NCBI GenBank assembly: GCA_902779085.1
Contig: CACYZY010000001.1
Span: 432,271 to 496,270, forward strand
Direction: 5' to 3'
Source of the DNA: an uncultured Bacteroidales bacterium
Lineage (GTDB): Bacteria > Bacteroidota > Bacteroidia > Bacteroidales > Bacteroidaceae
DNA: 64,000 nt
In this document: one piece after another, positions 1 through 9,464 of the stretch
How positions within the stretch are numbered: the stretch's first letter is position 1
Layout of the letters: each line of letters opens with the position of its first letter
Position numbers and translations under genes: made by a program
Notes under the pieces: generated by a model
Told to the model about the DNA's origin: nothing
Database searches by the model: none
The model's input: only the letters and a program-made list of their open reading frames with translations

Positions 1-688
1 CGCCAACTTTCACTGTCTGACCTTGTGAAAGCGACTTTACTAATTCTTCTACTTGACGTACTGAATAGTCTTTATCTACTATCTCACGATATAGGTTCAC
101 TTGCAATTTAGGGTCGGAAAGAGACACCAATGCTCGAGCATGAGCCATCTCAATTTGCTTGTTTTTCAACCCCATCTGCACCTCTGCAGGTAACTTGAGC
201 AAACGCAGGTAGTTGGCAATTGTGGCACGGTTCTTACCCACACGCTCGCTGAGTTGCTCCTGAGTGAGGTGATACTGATCGAGCAAGTGTTGGTAGGCCA
301 AAGCTATTTCCATTGAATTGAGGTCCTCACGCTGGATGTTTTCAATCAGTGCCATCTGCATCACATTCTCGTCATCGGCGGTGCGTATGTAGGCGGGAAT
401 GGTTGTCAATCCAGCTATTTGAGCAGCCCGAAAGCGACGCTCACCAGCAATGATCTGATATGCGTCTGTGTCTGTTTGACGTAGGGTAATGGGCTGAATA
501 ATACCTACTTCGGCTATTGAATCGGCCAATTCCTTCAACGCCTCTTCGTTGAACTCACGACGAGGCTGATTGGGATTGACATGGATTTTATTCAGTTCAA
601 TCTCATTGATGGAAGATGAGCCTTCCGTCTGTATATCACTTATGTCAAGCAGAGCATCAAGACCTCTGCCCAATGCATTCTTTTTCAT
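1..688 (-). CDS. parB: ParB-family chromosome partitioning protein (C-terminus outside window)
   Basis: This is the N-terminal 229 residues of a ParB/Spo0J protein; the 3' end lies beyond position 1. ParB binds parS centromere sites near the origin, spreads along DNA as a CTP-dependent clamp, and works with the ParA ATPase in chromosome segregation. Visible motifs are the N-terminal LGRGLDALL, the CTP-binding GERRFRAA box, and the ENIQREDLN box, followed by a helix-turn-helix (QLSERVGKNRATIANYLRLL). The ATG at 688 directly abuts the parA stop (689-691), so the two genes form one parA-parB operon and are probably translationally coupled. Confidence 0.95.
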   Translation of the reverse strand, partial: MKKNALGRGLDALLDISDIQTEGSSSINEIELNKIHVNPNQPRREFNEEALKELADSIAEVGIIQPITLRQTDTDAYQIIAGERRFRAAQIAGLTTIPAYIRTADDENVMQMALIENIQREDLNSMEIALAYQHLLDQYHLTQEQLSERVGKNRATIANYLRLLKLPAEVQMGLKNKQIEMAHARALVSLSDPKLQVNLYREIVDKDYSVRQVEELVKSLSQGQTVKVG

Positions 689-1453
689 TTAACTATTTCT
701 TTCAATCAATTCTTTTGCCAAAGCCATATGATTACGTGCACCATTGGAATCTGCATCATATAGGATGGCAGGTAAACCGAAACTCGGCGCCTCACTCAGT
801 TTTACGTTACGCTGGATAACTGTCTTGAAGACAAGTTCTTGGAAATGTTTTTTCACTTCGTCGTAGATTTGGTTAGCTTGACGGAGACGTGAATCATACA
901 TAGTGAGCAAGAAACCTTCAATCTCCAAAGAGGGATTCAACTTTGTCTTGATAATCTTGATGGTGTTCAGCAACTTGCTAATGCCTTCCAAAGCAAAGTA
1001 CTCAGCCTGTACAGGTATAATCACAGAGTCTGCAGCAGTCAGTGAGTTTACTGTTATCAAACCCAATGATGGTGAGCAGTCTATAAAAATATAATCGAAT
1101 TCATCTTTCAAGGGCATCAATATTTTCTTCAGGATTTTCTCGCGCCCCTTCATATTCAACATCTCTATCTCAGCTCCTACCAAGTTGATGTGAGAAGGAA
1201 TAACTTTCAGTGAATCGATTTCTGTATTTTGTATGGCTCTATGCACATCTGCATTGTCAATTAAGCATTCGTAGATGGAAGTCTCTATCTCTCTGATGTT
1301 GATGCCCAAGCCTGATGAAGCATTGGCTTGAGGGTCTGCATCCACCACCAATACCTTTTTTTCCAGCGTAGCTAATGAAGCTGCTAGATTAATAGTGGTT
1401 GTGGTTTTTCCCACGCCGCCCTTTTGATTAGCTAAAGCAATTATCTTTCCCAT
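689..1453 (-). CDS. parA: ParA-family chromosome partitioning ATPase (Soj)
   Basis: A 254-residue deviant Walker A ATPase that drives chromosome segregation with ParB. The P-loop KGGVGKTTT lies about ten residues from the start, with the signature lysine before GVGKT. DADPQANAS and FDYIFIDCSPSLG give the Walker A' and B motifs. An in-frame TTG upstream (1492) would add 13 residues of no recognised homology, so I chose the ATG at 1453, which gives the usual MGKIIALANQKGG start. A -7-like TATCTTTG lies upstream at 1505-1512. It leads the parA-parB operon, transcribed away from surE. Confidence 0.96.
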   Translation of the reverse strand: MGKIIALANQKGGVGKTTTTINLAASLATLEKKVLVVDADPQANASSGLGINIREIETSIYECLIDNADVHRAIQNTEIDSLKVIPSHINLVGAEIEMLNMKGREKILKKILMPLKDEFDYIFIDCSPSLGLITVNSLTAADSVIIPVQAEYFALEGISKLLNTIKIIKTKLNPSLEIEGFLLTMYDSRLRQANQIYDEVKKHFQELVFKTVIQRNVKLSEAPSFGLPAILYDADSNGARNHMALAKELIERNS

Positions 1454-1504
1454 AATTATTGTGTTATAGATAGCAAAAGGATAAATATACACTTATGCCG
1501 AGGG

Positions 1505-1512
1505 CAAAGATA
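1505..1512 (-). promoter_or_regulatory. Putative -7 element for parA-parB
   Basis: The minus strand reads TATCTTTG, a match to the Bacteroidetes -7 consensus TAnnTTTG, about 50 bases upstream of the parA ATG. I see no convincing -33 TTTG at the usual spacing. Confidence 0.5.
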
Positions 1513-1571
1513 AGCAAAATATCCCACATATTGATTAAATCGGTGTTAATTCCTTAATTTTTTTAAATAAG

Positions 1572-1603
1572 TTGGCAGATAAGGAATGTTTGTGTTAACT
1601 TTG
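1572..1603 (+). promoter_or_regulatory. Putative promoter for surE-lpxB
   Basis: A TTG at 1572-1574 and TAACTTTG at 1596-1603 are separated by about 21 bases, as in Bacteroidetes promoters. The -7 box is followed by GCAACC, as at the tRNA promoter near 7082. The surE start is about 30 bases downstream. Confidence 0.65.
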
Positions 1604-1633
1604 CAACCGAATTAAAAAGATTAAACGTTAATT

Positions 1634-2398
1634 ATGGAGAATAATAAACCGCTTATCCTGATTTCGAATGATGATGGCGTAATTTCAAAAGGTATTAGTG
1701 CATTGATTCGCTTCTTGCGTCCTTTGGGTGATATTGTTGTAATGGCCCCTGATGCTCCTCGCTCAGGCGTGGGTTGTGGTGTTTCTATCAACGAACCTGT
1801 CATGTTTCAGATGATCCGTAAGGATGTTGGATTGTCAGTATATAAATGTTCGGGTACACCAGTCGATTGCATCAAGTTGGCCTTTTATACAGTACTTGAT
1901 CGTCAGCCTGATATCATCATAGGTGGAATTAATCATGGTGACAACTCATCTGTGAACGTGCATTATTCTGGAACTATGGGAGCTGTCATTGAAGGTGCAA
2001 TTCGTGGTATTCCTTCTGTAGCTTTTTCTCTTTGTGACCATGATGCCGATGCAGACTTTGACCCAGCAGGTCCATATATCAGGGATATAGTGGAGAAGGT
2101 ATTGGAACGTGGTTTACCACTCAATACTTGTCTGAATGTAAATTTCCCAAATGTGAAAGAGTTGAAAGGTGTGCGCATCTGTGAGCAAGCAAAAGGTATC
2201 TGGATTAATGAATGGGAGAGTTTCGCTCACAGAGGCGATTCTCAGTTCTTCTGGATGGCTGGTGAGTACAAGAATACTGATCCTGAGAACGAAAATAGCG
2301 ATCGTTGGGCTTTAGAGAATGGCTATGTCGCTATCACCCCTACATTGGTGGATATGACTGCTCGTGAATTGATGAACGACTTGAAGTCGTGGTTCTGA
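1634..2398 (+). CDS. surE: 5'/3'-nucleotidase SurE
   Basis: A 254-residue survival protein E, a metal-dependent nucleoside monophosphate phosphatase of the cytoplasm. The N-terminal metal-binding motif ILISNDDG (about residues 8-15) and the [10 protein letters not shown] loop (about residues 97-106) are intact. [11 protein letters not shown] and [14 protein letters not shown] are also family-typical. The gene is followed after one base by lpxB and shares its promoter at 1572-1603; surE-lpxB pairing makes one short plus-strand operon. Confidence 0.96.
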   Translation: MENNKPLILISNDDGVISKGISALIRFLRPLGDIVVMAPDAPRSGVGCGVSINEPVMFQMIRKDVGLSVYKCSGTPVDCIKLAFYTVLDRQPDIIIGGINHGDNSSVNVHYSGTMGAVIEGAIRGIPSVAFSLCDHDADADFDPAGPYIRDIVEKVLERGLPLNTCLNVNFPNVKELKGVRICEQAKGIWINEWESFAHRGDSQFFWMAGEYKNTDPENENSDRWALENGYVAITPTLVDMTARELMNDLKSWF

Positions 2399-2399
2399 T

Positions 2400-3533
2400 A
2401 TGAAATACTACCTGATAGTTGGAGAAGCATCAGGCGATTTGCATGCATCTCATCTGATGGCCGCTCTTAAAGAGACTGACCCCGAGGCTCAGTTCCGTTT
2501 CTTTGGTGGTGACTTGATGGCGGCTGTTGGTGGGAAGATGGTGAAGCATTATAAGGAATTGGCCTACATGGGCTTTATCCCCGTACTGATGCATCTTAAT
2601 ACTATCTATGCCAACATGCGTTTCTGCAAACAAGACATTGTTGCTTGGCAACCAGATGTGCTGATTCTCGTTGACTATCCAGGTTTTAACCTCAATATTG
2701 CCAAATACATACATAGTAATACGAAGATTCCCGTGTATTACTATATATCTCCCAAGATCTGGGCATGGAAAGAATACCGCATCAAGAACATCAAACGTGA
2801 TGTTGATGAATTGTTTTCTATCTTGCCATTCGAGGTGGATTTCTTTGAAGGCAAACATCATTACCCTATACATTATGTGGGTAATCCCACATTGGATGAG
2901 GTGACAGCATTTCAGGCTGAACATCAGCGTGATTTCGATCAATTTGTATTGTCTAACGGTCTGACTAATAAACCTATTATTGCCTTATTGGCAGGAAGCC
3001 GAAAGCAAGAAATCAAGGATAACCTTCCCATGATGATCAAAGCGGCTCAGTCATTTGGCGATTATCAGATGGTGTTGGCTGGAGCTCCAGGTATTGCGCC
3101 TGATTATTACCAGCAATATTTGAAAGGAACCAATGTCAAGTTGCTGTTCAATAAGACCTATGAATTGCTGCAACATGCTGATGCTGCACTCGTCACATCA
3201 GGTACTGCTACTTTGGAAACCGCTTTATTCCGTGTGCCACAGGTTGTTTGCTACTATATAAGTTTAGGGAAGATTGTGAGTTTTCTCAAGAAAATGGTAC
3301 TCTCGGTAAAATACATTTCTTTGGTGAATCTCATCGCAGGAAAAGAGGTAGTACAAGAACTGGTGGCCGATCGTATGACGGTGGAGAATACGCGTGCTGA
3401 ATTGTCGAAGTTGCTGACAGACAAATCCTATCGCCAGCAAATGTTGGATGGTTATCAGGAAGTAGCTGATATATTAGGCACTCCTGGTGCCCCTCACAAA
3501 GCAGCAAAAACCATCTTCAAGAGTTTAGTTTAA
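2400..3533 (+). CDS. lpxB: Lipid-A-disaccharide synthase
   Basis: A 377-residue GT19 glycosyltransferase that joins UDP-2,3-diacylglucosamine and lipid X to form the lipid A disaccharide at the inner membrane. The start YLIVGEASGDLHASHL is the classic LpxB N-terminus. ISPKIWAWKEYRIKNIK, FEVDFFE, HYVGNPTLDE and LLAGSRKQEIKDNLP mark the rest of the fold. The ATG at 2400 lies one base beyond the surE stop, so the genes are co-transcribed. Its 3' end overlaps the stop of convergent cdsA by a few bases. Other lipid A genes sit at 35878-39094. Confidence 0.96.
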   Translation: MKYYLIVGEASGDLHASHLMAALKETDPEAQFRFFGGDLMAAVGGKMVKHYKELAYMGFIPVLMHLNTIYANMRFCKQDIVAWQPDVLILVDYPGFNLNIAKYIHSNTKIPVYYYISPKIWAWKEYRIKNIKRDVDELFSILPFEVDFFEGKHHYPIHYVGNPTLDEVTAFQAEHQRDFDQFVLSNGLTNKPIIALLAGSRKQEIKDNLPMMIKAAQSFGDYQMVLAGAPGIAPDYYQQYLKGTNVKLLFNKTYELLQHADAALVTSGTATLETALFRVPQVVCYYISLGKIVSFLKKMVLSVKYISLVNLIAGKEVVQELVADRMTVENTRAELSKLLTDKSYRQQMLDGYQEVADILGTPGAPHKAAKTIFKSLV

Positions 3534-4363
3534 AGAGAAATGCAGTACAGGTAAACTGTAGCGGCAGGAATCGCCATAAGTGCACTGTCAAAGCGGTCAA
3601 GCATACCTCCGTGACCAGGTAAGACATTGCCTGAATCCTTGATGCCCAACTGACGTTTGAACAACGATTCTGTCAAGTCTCCCCAAGTACCAAATACCAC
3701 GATTGTGAGTGCCAATCCCATCCATTCCCATGTATTGAGAGCGTTGAAGAAATGAGCCAGAATAGCTGCAGCAATGAGTGCTACTACAGCCCCACCAATA
3801 CTTCCTTCCCATGATTTCTTGGGTGATATTCTTTCAAATAACCTATGTTTCCCAAATAAAGTACCTATGCAATAAGCACCTGTGTCACTCATCCACAAGA
3901 AAATGAATACCGATAAAGGCAGGATGGGGTTATAGGTCACTTCAGATGAAACAAAATCGTTCTGGAAAGAAATGACATTCAGCAAAGCAAAGGGTAGGGC
4001 GATATAAACCTGACTGAGCATTGTATGTGCCCAGTTGCCGATAGGGTTCTCGCGTTTGAGATACAATTCTGAAATCATCATATAGAGCAACAATAGCACA
4101 TAGGGCAGAAATACGCTAGCACTAACCATAAAGGTGTTGTAGCTCATGAAAGCCATGAACAGGTAACCAGCTCCGAGTGCAGTGATGTAAATGTTGACAT
4201 GTGCATCAGTATATTTGTTGATAAGCTGTCCGTATTCTATCACCGTCATTGCACTGATGATGAGAAACAACACACCGAATGACAATGAGTTGAAAAGGAT
4301 ACAACCCACCAGCACTGCAACAAACAGCACTCCAGTAACGGCTCTTATGATGAAATTTTTCAT
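3530..4363 (-). CDS. cdsA: Phosphatidate cytidylyltransferase
   Basis: A 277-residue multi-pass membrane enzyme that makes CDP-diacylglycerol from phosphatidic acid and CTP, the branch point for phospholipid synthesis. Hydrophobic helices fill most of the length. The C-terminal family signature is present: SPKKSWEGSIGG at about residues 182-193, then GDLTESLFKRQLGIKDSG and LPGHGGMLDRFDSA. It lies downstream of ftsH on the same strand across an 81-base gap and meets lpxB tail to tail. Confidence 0.95.
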   Translation of the reverse strand: MKNFIIRAVTGVLFVAVLVGCILFNSLSFGVLFLIISAMTVIEYGQLINKYTDAHVNIYITALGAGYLFMAFMSYNTFMVSASVFLPYVLLLLYMMISELYLKRENPIGNWAHTMLSQVYIALPFALLNVISFQNDFVSSEVTYNPILPLSVFIFLWMSDTGAYCIGTLFGKHRLFERISPKKSWEGSIGGAVVALIAAAILAHFFNALNTWEWMGLALTIVVFGTWGDLTESLFKRQLGIKDSGNVLPGHGGMLDRFDSALMAIPAATVYLYCISL

Positions 4364-4383
4364 ATAATTGTTTACTTTCTTTT

Positions 4384-4431
4384 CCCTCTCTCCCTGTTAA
4401 ATTAGAAGGAGTACCCTATAAAGGAGAGGGG
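4384..4431. repeat. C-rich/G-rich intergenic hairpin
   Basis: CCCTCTCTCC at the left pairs with GGAGAGGGG at the right across a loop of about 29 bases. There is no T-tract on either side, so it is not a clear intrinsic terminator. Similar C/G hairpins recur at 7241, 11676, 11739 and 22065. Confidence 0.4.
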
Positions 4432-4444
4432 AGTAACTGTATTG

Positions 4445-6562
4445 TTATTCTTCTGTAGGCTTAGATGGACGTTCAGCGTCAACTTCAGCCTCAGTTTTAG
4501 CCTCTGTCTCAGTCTCAGACTTCTTTTCTCCTGTTGCCTCCTGCTTTTTTGCTGCCTCGTTAGCCTGCTTCATTTCATTGGAAATCTTGTTGGCATTGAA
4601 GATTTCTTCTGAGCGTGATGCCCAAGGACGAGGACCAAATATTTCTTCTACATCCTCGGCAAAGATAACCTCACGTTCCACCAGTCTTTGAGCTAACTGG
4701 TTGTGCTTCTCCTTGTTCTCCATCAAGATACGCTTAGCACGCTCATATTGTTCATTGATCATGCGTTTCACCTCATTGTCAATAAGTTCAGCTGTATGCT
4801 CGCTATAAGGCTTGTTGAAACCAAACTCATCGCCTGCGTTATAGTAACACAGATTAGGCAACTTGTCGCTCATACCCATGTAGGCCGTCATGCCATATGC
4901 CTGTTTGGTCACACGCTCCAAGTCATTCATCGCTCCTGATGAGATTCTGCCAATAAACAAGTCTTCTGCGGCACGTCCACCCAGAGTAGCACACATCTCG
5001 TCAAGCATTTGTTCCTTAGTGGTAATTTGCCTCTCCTCGGGCAAGTACCATGCAGCACCCAAAGCCCTACCACGAGGTACGATAGTCACCTTGATTAGTG
5101 GGTTGGCATATTCCAACAACCATGAGATGGAGGCATGACCAGCCTCATGGATGGCAATAGAACGGCGTTCTTCTTCTGTTGTAATCTTGTTCTTCTTCTC
5201 CAAGCCACCAATGATACGGTCAACGGCATCAAGGAAGTCCTGCTTGGTTACTGCTTTCTTTCCATGACGTGCAGCAATCAACGCAGCCTCGTTGCAGACA
5301 TTGGCAATATCGGCACCAGAGAAACCTGGAGTCTGGCGAGCTAATAAGTCAATATCCAATGACTCATCAACCTTGATAGGACGCAAGTGGACACCAAATA
5401 TTTCCTTTCGTTCGTTCAAATCAGGCAAATCCACATGAATCTGACGGTCAAAACGTCCTGCACGCAGCAATGCCTGGTCAAGTACATCTACACGGTTGGT
5501 AGCAGCCAGGATGATGATACCGCTATTAGAACCAAAACCATCCATCTCTGTCAGCAACTGGTTCAAGGTGCTCTCGCGTTCATCGTTGCCACCAAAGGCA
5601 GCTTTGCTCGAACGGGCACGACCTACGGCATCAATCTCATCGATAAATACGATGCAAGGTGTTTTCTCTTTTGCCTGTCGGAACAAGTCGCGTACTCGTG
5701 AAGCACCTACACCCACAAACATTTCCACGAAGTCAGAACCTGACAATGAGAAGAAAGGTACATTAGCTTCACCAGCCACTGCCTTGGCCAACAGAGTCTT
5801 ACCTGTTCCCGGAGGACCTACCAGCAAGGCACCTTTAGGTATCTTACCACCCAGGTCTGTATATTTCTTAGGATCTCGCAAGAATTCAACAATTTCTTCC
5901 ACCTCCTGCTTGGCTTCTGCCAAACCGGCTACGTCCTTGAAAGTAACCTTTTCTTTGCCATCTTTCTCAAACAACTGTGCTTTTGACTTTCCCACGTTGA
6001 AGATGCCACCACCGATGCCACCTCCCACACCGCCAGACATACGCCTGGACAGATAAATCATGAAAGCAATGAAGAATATCAGTGGCATGATTTGCCAGAA
6101 AATAGCCCAGAAATAGTTTTGGCGTTTCTTGTATTGTACGGTACCGTCAAAATGCGATTGTTGAATTTCATTGTCAATGAATTCACCTAAGCTGTGCCTT
6201 GAAGGAGCTTCCGTCATGACGAAAGGCTTTTTCCCAACTTTGCCAGAATCCTGCTTGAAAACTTGCTGCACATACTGCTGTTTGATGTATGCCTCAACTG
6301 AATTGTCGTCATAGCCCACCACACGGTTCACATAACCGTTGCGTACAAATTGCTGGAACTCACCATAGGTGACTTCCCTTTGCGATGAACTGTCGTCGTT
6401 GAAGAACATCAGTCCCAGCAATAGCATACCTATCAGCAGATAGATGATATTCAAATTAAATTTGAAACGATAAATCTTCTTATCGTTCTGATCATTCTGA
6501 CGCTGATCCTGCTCAGGTCGCTGAGGTTTGTTTTTCTCTTTATTGTCGTAGTTATTACTCAT
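4445..6562 (-). CDS. ftsH: ATP-dependent zinc metalloprotease FtsH
   Basis: A 705-residue AAA+ membrane protease that degrades misfolded and regulatory membrane proteins. A charged N-tail is followed by one membrane helix (about residues 36-54), a periplasmic domain, a second helix (about 150-173) and a glycine-rich linker. Walker A GPPGTGKT is at 249-256, Walker B is [12 protein letters not shown], the second region of homology follows, and the zinc site is HEAGH. The C-terminal about 45 residues are a Glu/Lys/Thr-rich tail typical of Bacteroidales FtsH. It follows rsfS after 20 bases, forming an rsfS-ftsH(-cdsA) operon. Confidence 0.97.
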   Translation of the reverse strand: MSNNYDNKEKNKPQRPEQDQRQNDQNDKKIYRFKFNLNIIYLLIGMLLLGLMFFNDDSSSQREVTYGEFQQFVRNGYVNRVVGYDDNSVEAYIKQQYVQQVFKQDSGKVGKKPFVMTEAPSRHSLGEFIDNEIQQSHFDGTVQYKKRQNYFWAIFWQIMPLIFFIAFMIYLSRRMSGGVGGGIGGGIFNVGKSKAQLFEKDGKEKVTFKDVAGLAEAKQEVEEIVEFLRDPKKYTDLGGKIPKGALLVGPPGTGKTLLAKAVAGEANVPFFSLSGSDFVEMFVGVGASRVRDLFRQAKEKTPCIVFIDEIDAVGRARSSKAAFGGNDERESTLNQLLTEMDGFGSNSGIIILAATNRVDVLDQALLRAGRFDRQIHVDLPDLNERKEIFGVHLRPIKVDESLDIDLLARQTPGFSGADIANVCNEAALIAARHGKKAVTKQDFLDAVDRIIGGLEKKNKITTEEERRSIAIHEAGHASISWLLEYANPLIKVTIVPRGRALGAAWYLPEERQITTKEQMLDEMCATLGGRAAEDLFIGRISSGAMNDLERVTKQAYGMTAYMGMSDKLPNLCYYNAGDEFGFNKPYSEHTAELIDNEVKRMINEQYERAKRILMENKEKHNQLAQRLVEREVIFAEDVEEIFGPRPWASRSEEIFNANKISNEMKQANEAAKKQEATGEKKSETETEAKTEAEVDAERPSKPTEE

Positions 6563-6582
6563 TTTCTTTAAACACTAATATC

Positions 6583-6942
6583 TTAATCCAAGTCTGGTAT
6601 GTTGTTTAGCTTCGCATCTGCCCACAAATGTTCCAGGTCATAGAACTCCCTTGATTGAGGGACGAAAACATGCACCATTACGTTGCCATAGTCCATAGCT
6701 ATCCATTCTGCATTGCGCTGACCATCCACGCCTGATGGCTTAACATGACTGCCCTTGATGGTGAAATCCTTGATAGAATCAGCGATAGCTGAAACTTGCA
6801 TAGGGGTATTACCTTGGCAAATCACAAAATACTGACAGATGGTGTCATCTATGCCCGTGAGATCGGCTATCACGATTTGCTTGCCCTTTTTATCCTGTAT
6901 TCCTTCTGTAATTTCTTTTAATAGTTTTTTTGTTTCTTCCAT
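6583..6942 (-). CDS. rsfS: Ribosome silencing factor RsfS
   Basis: A 119-residue RsfS/Iojap protein. The family binds uL14 on the 50S subunit and blocks subunit joining under starvation. QYFVICQGNTPMQVSAIADSI and VDGQRNAEWIAMDYGNVMVHVF are the conserved core. The length is typical. It lies just upstream of ftsH, and the neighbour order rsfS-ftsH-cdsA is familiar in Bacteroidales. Confidence 0.94.
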   Translation of the reverse strand: MEETKKLLKEITEGIQDKKGKQIVIADLTGIDDTICQYFVICQGNTPMQVSAIADSIKDFTIKGSHVKPSGVDGQRNAEWIAMDYGNVMVHVFVPQSREFYDLEHLWADAKLNNIPDLD

Positions 6943-6968
6943 TCTATAATTTTAGGTTATTACAAATG

Positions 6969-6976
6969 CAAAGATA
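6969..6976 (-). promoter_or_regulatory. Putative -7 element for rsfS-ftsH
   Basis: The minus strand reads TATCTTTG about 27 bases upstream of the rsfS ATG, matching TAnnTTTG. Confidence 0.55.
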
Positions 6977-7060
6977 GTCCTTTATCTCTTATAAATCACT
7001 TAAATTTGGCAAAGACTTTCAGAAAAAGTCATTTTTTTTGATTTTTTTTGAAAAGAATGC

Positions 7061-7089
7061 TTGTATTTCAGCAAAAGTTAGTATCTTTG
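7061..7089 (+). promoter_or_regulatory. Putative promoter for tRNA-Gln
   Basis: TTG at 7061-7063 and TATCTTTG at 7082-7089 are 18 bases apart and sit about 30 bases before the tRNA, a good Bacteroidetes promoter. Confidence 0.65.
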
Positions 7090-7117
7090 CAACCGCAAAA
7101 CAGAAATGTTAGGGCAT

Positions 7118-7191
7118 TGGAGTATGGTGTAATGGTAACACTACAGATTCTGGTCCTGTCATTCCAGGTTCGAATCCTGGTACTCCAACCA
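7118..7191 (+). tRNA. tRNA-Gln (anticodon CTG), CCA encoded
   Basis: The sequence folds as a cloverleaf: the acceptor stem TGGAGTA pairs with TACTCCA. The anticodon loop is TTCTGGT with CTG at 7150-7152, and the T arm contains GGTTCGAATCC. The discriminator base is A, followed by an encoded CCA (7189-7191). The U-A first pair and the loop are typical of bacterial tRNA-Gln. CTG is the minor glutamine anticodon, reading CAG codons; the TTG isoacceptor is not in this window. Confidence 0.95.
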
Positions 7192-7226
7192 AAAAGGCCG
7201 CTGGTTCAACACCAACGGCTTTTTTC
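7191..7226 (+). terminator. Intrinsic terminator after tRNA-Gln
   Basis: AAAAAGGCCGCTGGT pairs with ACCAACGGCTTTTTT around a five-base loop and ends in a T-run, directly after the tRNA CCA end. Confidence 0.85.
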
Positions 7227-7233
7227 TTTGCAA

Positions 7234-7265
7234 ATAAAAAACCTCCCCATTGAAATAGGGGAGGT
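7234..7265 (-). terminator. Intrinsic terminator of the DUF349 gene
   Basis: ACCTCCCC and GGGGAGGT form a hairpin at 7241-7265. On the minus strand it is followed by a run of Ts (As at 7236-7241 on the plus strand), downstream of the gene that ends at 7311. Confidence 0.75.
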
Positions 7266-7310
7266 GTATTAAATACAGAGAGCCGTTAGTTCAGCAATCC
7301 CGAAAACTGC

Positions 7311-9308
7311 TTATTCTGCCTTTTCGTTTTCCTTCTGGATGTCTTCGTCGATATGACGGATCTTCTCCTTTGCAGCTTCAATCTCGGTCTTTAGCTTGTC
7401 CATCTTCTTGCTTAGTTCAGTCAGCAGACTGCTTCCAGACTTAGATGTAGCATTCAGGAAACCAAAGTTGTTCTCATAGGTATGTAGCTCGCTTAGTAGG
7501 TTCTCGTAATTGCGTACCAGTTTCTCACGCTCACGATACACAGCCTGTATGCCAGTCTCTTGTGCCTTGCTTACTGCTGCACGGAACTTGTTGATTTTCT
7601 TTGAGGCCATACTCAGGTTGAATGTCTTGTGCAACTTGTCAACCAACGCACGGTATTGCTCATAAATCTTGTCCTTTTCCTTGAAAGGCACATGACCTAC
7701 CTCGTTCCATTCAGCCATCAGCTTATGGATCTGCTGGGTGTTCTCCTCGCTCTCTTCCTTGTTTAGCAACTCCTTCAGCTCTTCAATAATCGCTTTCTTG
7801 CGTTTCAGGTTCTCACCTTCCACTGAGCGCTTGGATGAAGTAGCTTCGCCCTTCTGCTCGAAGAAGTAGTCGCAGGCAGCGATGAAGCGTTTCCATAAAG
7901 CATCAGAATAGCGTTTAGCCACAGGACCAATGCTCTTCCATTCCTTCTGAATCTTCACCAGTTCCTCTGCTGTTTCTTTCCATTCCTTGCTGTCTTTCAG
8001 TGCTTCTACACGCTCTACCAGAGCACGTTTCTTCTCCAGGTTCTCGTTCATGCGAGCCTTAGCAGCCTTGAAATACTCGCTCTTCTTCTTGAAGAACTCA
8101 TCGCAAGCGCCACGGAAGCGTTCAAAGATCTTCACATTCATTTTCTGAGGAGCAAAACCTATGGTTTTCCATTTGTTCTGCAGGGCAATGATCTCTTGGG
8201 TCATCTTGTCCCATGCCTGGAATCCGTTCAGTTTGCTATAATCAATACCCTCAACGATTTCGCAGATAACAGTCTTCTTGTCCAGGTTCTCCTGTTCAGC
8301 TTCCTTCTGCTTCTCGAAATATTGCTGGTGTTTCTTGTTCAACTGGGTAGATGCAGCCTTGAAGCGTGCCCAAATTTCGTCGCGCAACTCCTTGGCAACG
8401 GGACCTGTATCACGATACTCCTGATGCAGTTTCTGCAGATGATGGAAAGCAGCCACCACATCTTCTTCGTCCAACAGTTTCTCTGCTGCTTCACACAACC
8501 TTGTCTTGATCTCCAAGTTCTTCTTGAAGTCATATTCGCGGAATTCATTGTTGAGTTTCAGCAGGTCGTAGAATTTCTCCACATACATCTGGTAGTTCTT
8601 CCACAACTCGTTAGCTTTGGTCAGAGGAATCAGCGTTACCTCATGCCATTGCTGTTGCAGCTTCTTGAACTCGTTATAGTTCTTGTTGGGATCACCTGTA
8701 GACTCAATCAGTTCTTTCAGTTCCTCGATGATGGCCAACTTAATCTGATAGTTCTTCTCACGTTCTTTCTCCTCTTCGGCGTTCAATTGGCTTCTCTTCT
8801 CCTTGACGACGGCCATCACTTGCTTGAATACATCTTCATCTGCATCTGGCGTAGGCACGAAATCCTCTTCGTTACCTCCTCCTTCCAGGAAGGCATGCTT
8901 TGCAGCTTCTACCTCGCTGTTGTGGAGTCTGTAGAAATTCTGCTTCAATGAGTCGATTTCTGCCTTAGATGATTTACTCACATCTTCTGCAATCTCCTTC
9001 AATCTGTCCAGAATTTCAGCCTTCGTTAATTTGTGTACAGATTCGTTCAGCGCAGCTGTTTCTAAAGCCTCCTGAGCCTCTGCAGCTTCTTTGGCCACAG
9101 CTTCTTCAGCCACAGCTTCTTCTTCTGCAACTACATCAGCCACAGCCTCTTCAACTGTTGCTTTTACTTCAGCTACTGCTTCTTCTACTACTGCTGGTTC
9201 CTGAGCTTCTACTGGAGCTTCGGCAGGAACTTCAACAGCTTGCTTTACATCTTCTAATCCTCCTTCCATCTTAGGCAGATTAGTGTCCTGAGTGTCCGTC
9301 ATTGTCAA
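7311..9308 (-). CDS. DUF349 domain-containing coiled-coil protein
   Basis: A 665-residue, highly charged, largely helical protein with several DUF349 repeats. Each repeat is recognised by W-x(n)-G-x-A/V-P patterns such as LQQQWHEVTLIPL, RDTGPVAKELRDEIWARF, KWKTIGFAPQKMN, EWKSIGPVAKRYSDALWKRF and EWNEVGHVPFKEKDKIYEQY. Residues about 15-90 are an Ala/Glu/Val-rich low-complexity tail. There is no signal peptide or membrane segment. The biochemical role is not known to me. It stands alone, with its own terminator. Confidence 0.85.
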   Translation of the reverse strand: MTMTDTQDTNLPKMEGGLEDVKQAVEVPAEAPVEAQEPAVVEEAVAEVKATVEEAVADVVAEEEAVAEEAVAKEAAEAQEALETAALNESVHKLTKAEILDRLKEIAEDVSKSSKAEIDSLKQNFYRLHNSEVEAAKHAFLEGGGNEEDFVPTPDADEDVFKQVMAVVKEKRSQLNAEEEKEREKNYQIKLAIIEELKELIESTGDPNKNYNEFKKLQQQWHEVTLIPLTKANELWKNYQMYVEKFYDLLKLNNEFREYDFKKNLEIKTRLCEAAEKLLDEEDVVAAFHHLQKLHQEYRDTGPVAKELRDEIWARFKAASTQLNKKHQQYFEKQKEAEQENLDKKTVICEIVEGIDYSKLNGFQAWDKMTQEIIALQNKWKTIGFAPQKMNVKIFERFRGACDEFFKKKSEYFKAAKARMNENLEKKRALVERVEALKDSKEWKETAEELVKIQKEWKSIGPVAKRYSDALWKRFIAACDYFFEQKGEATSSKRSVEGENLKRKKAIIEELKELLNKEESEENTQQIHKLMAEWNEVGHVPFKEKDKIYEQYRALVDKLHKTFNLSMASKKINKFRAAVSKAQETGIQAVYREREKLVRNYENLLSELHTYENNFGFLNATSKSGSSLLTELSKKMDKLKTEIEAAKEKIRHIDEDIQKENEKAE

Positions 9309-9464
9309 TAGATATTTAAGTTGCGGGATTCCCCGTAAATATTTTCCAAGCTACAAATAAAATAAGAAAAAAGTAAATTTCATACTTTTTTGCATATATT
9401 TTTTATTCTTAATGTATTTTTTTGGCCATACAGGTCTTTTATGCACCAAAATATGGGCACTTTC

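Noticed and set aside
1-1453. A plasmid partition system
   Set aside because: The parA-parB pair has chromosomal-type Soj/Spo0J motifs and sits beside housekeeping genes; no replication gene is present. A nearby parS was looked for by eye and not found within the first 1.5 kb.
8196-8951. A 251-codon plus-strand frame inside the DUF349 gene
   Set aside because: Leu/Gln/Val-rich antisense of a Glu/Lys-rich coiled coil, a common artefact. The minus-strand DUF349 protein explains the region.
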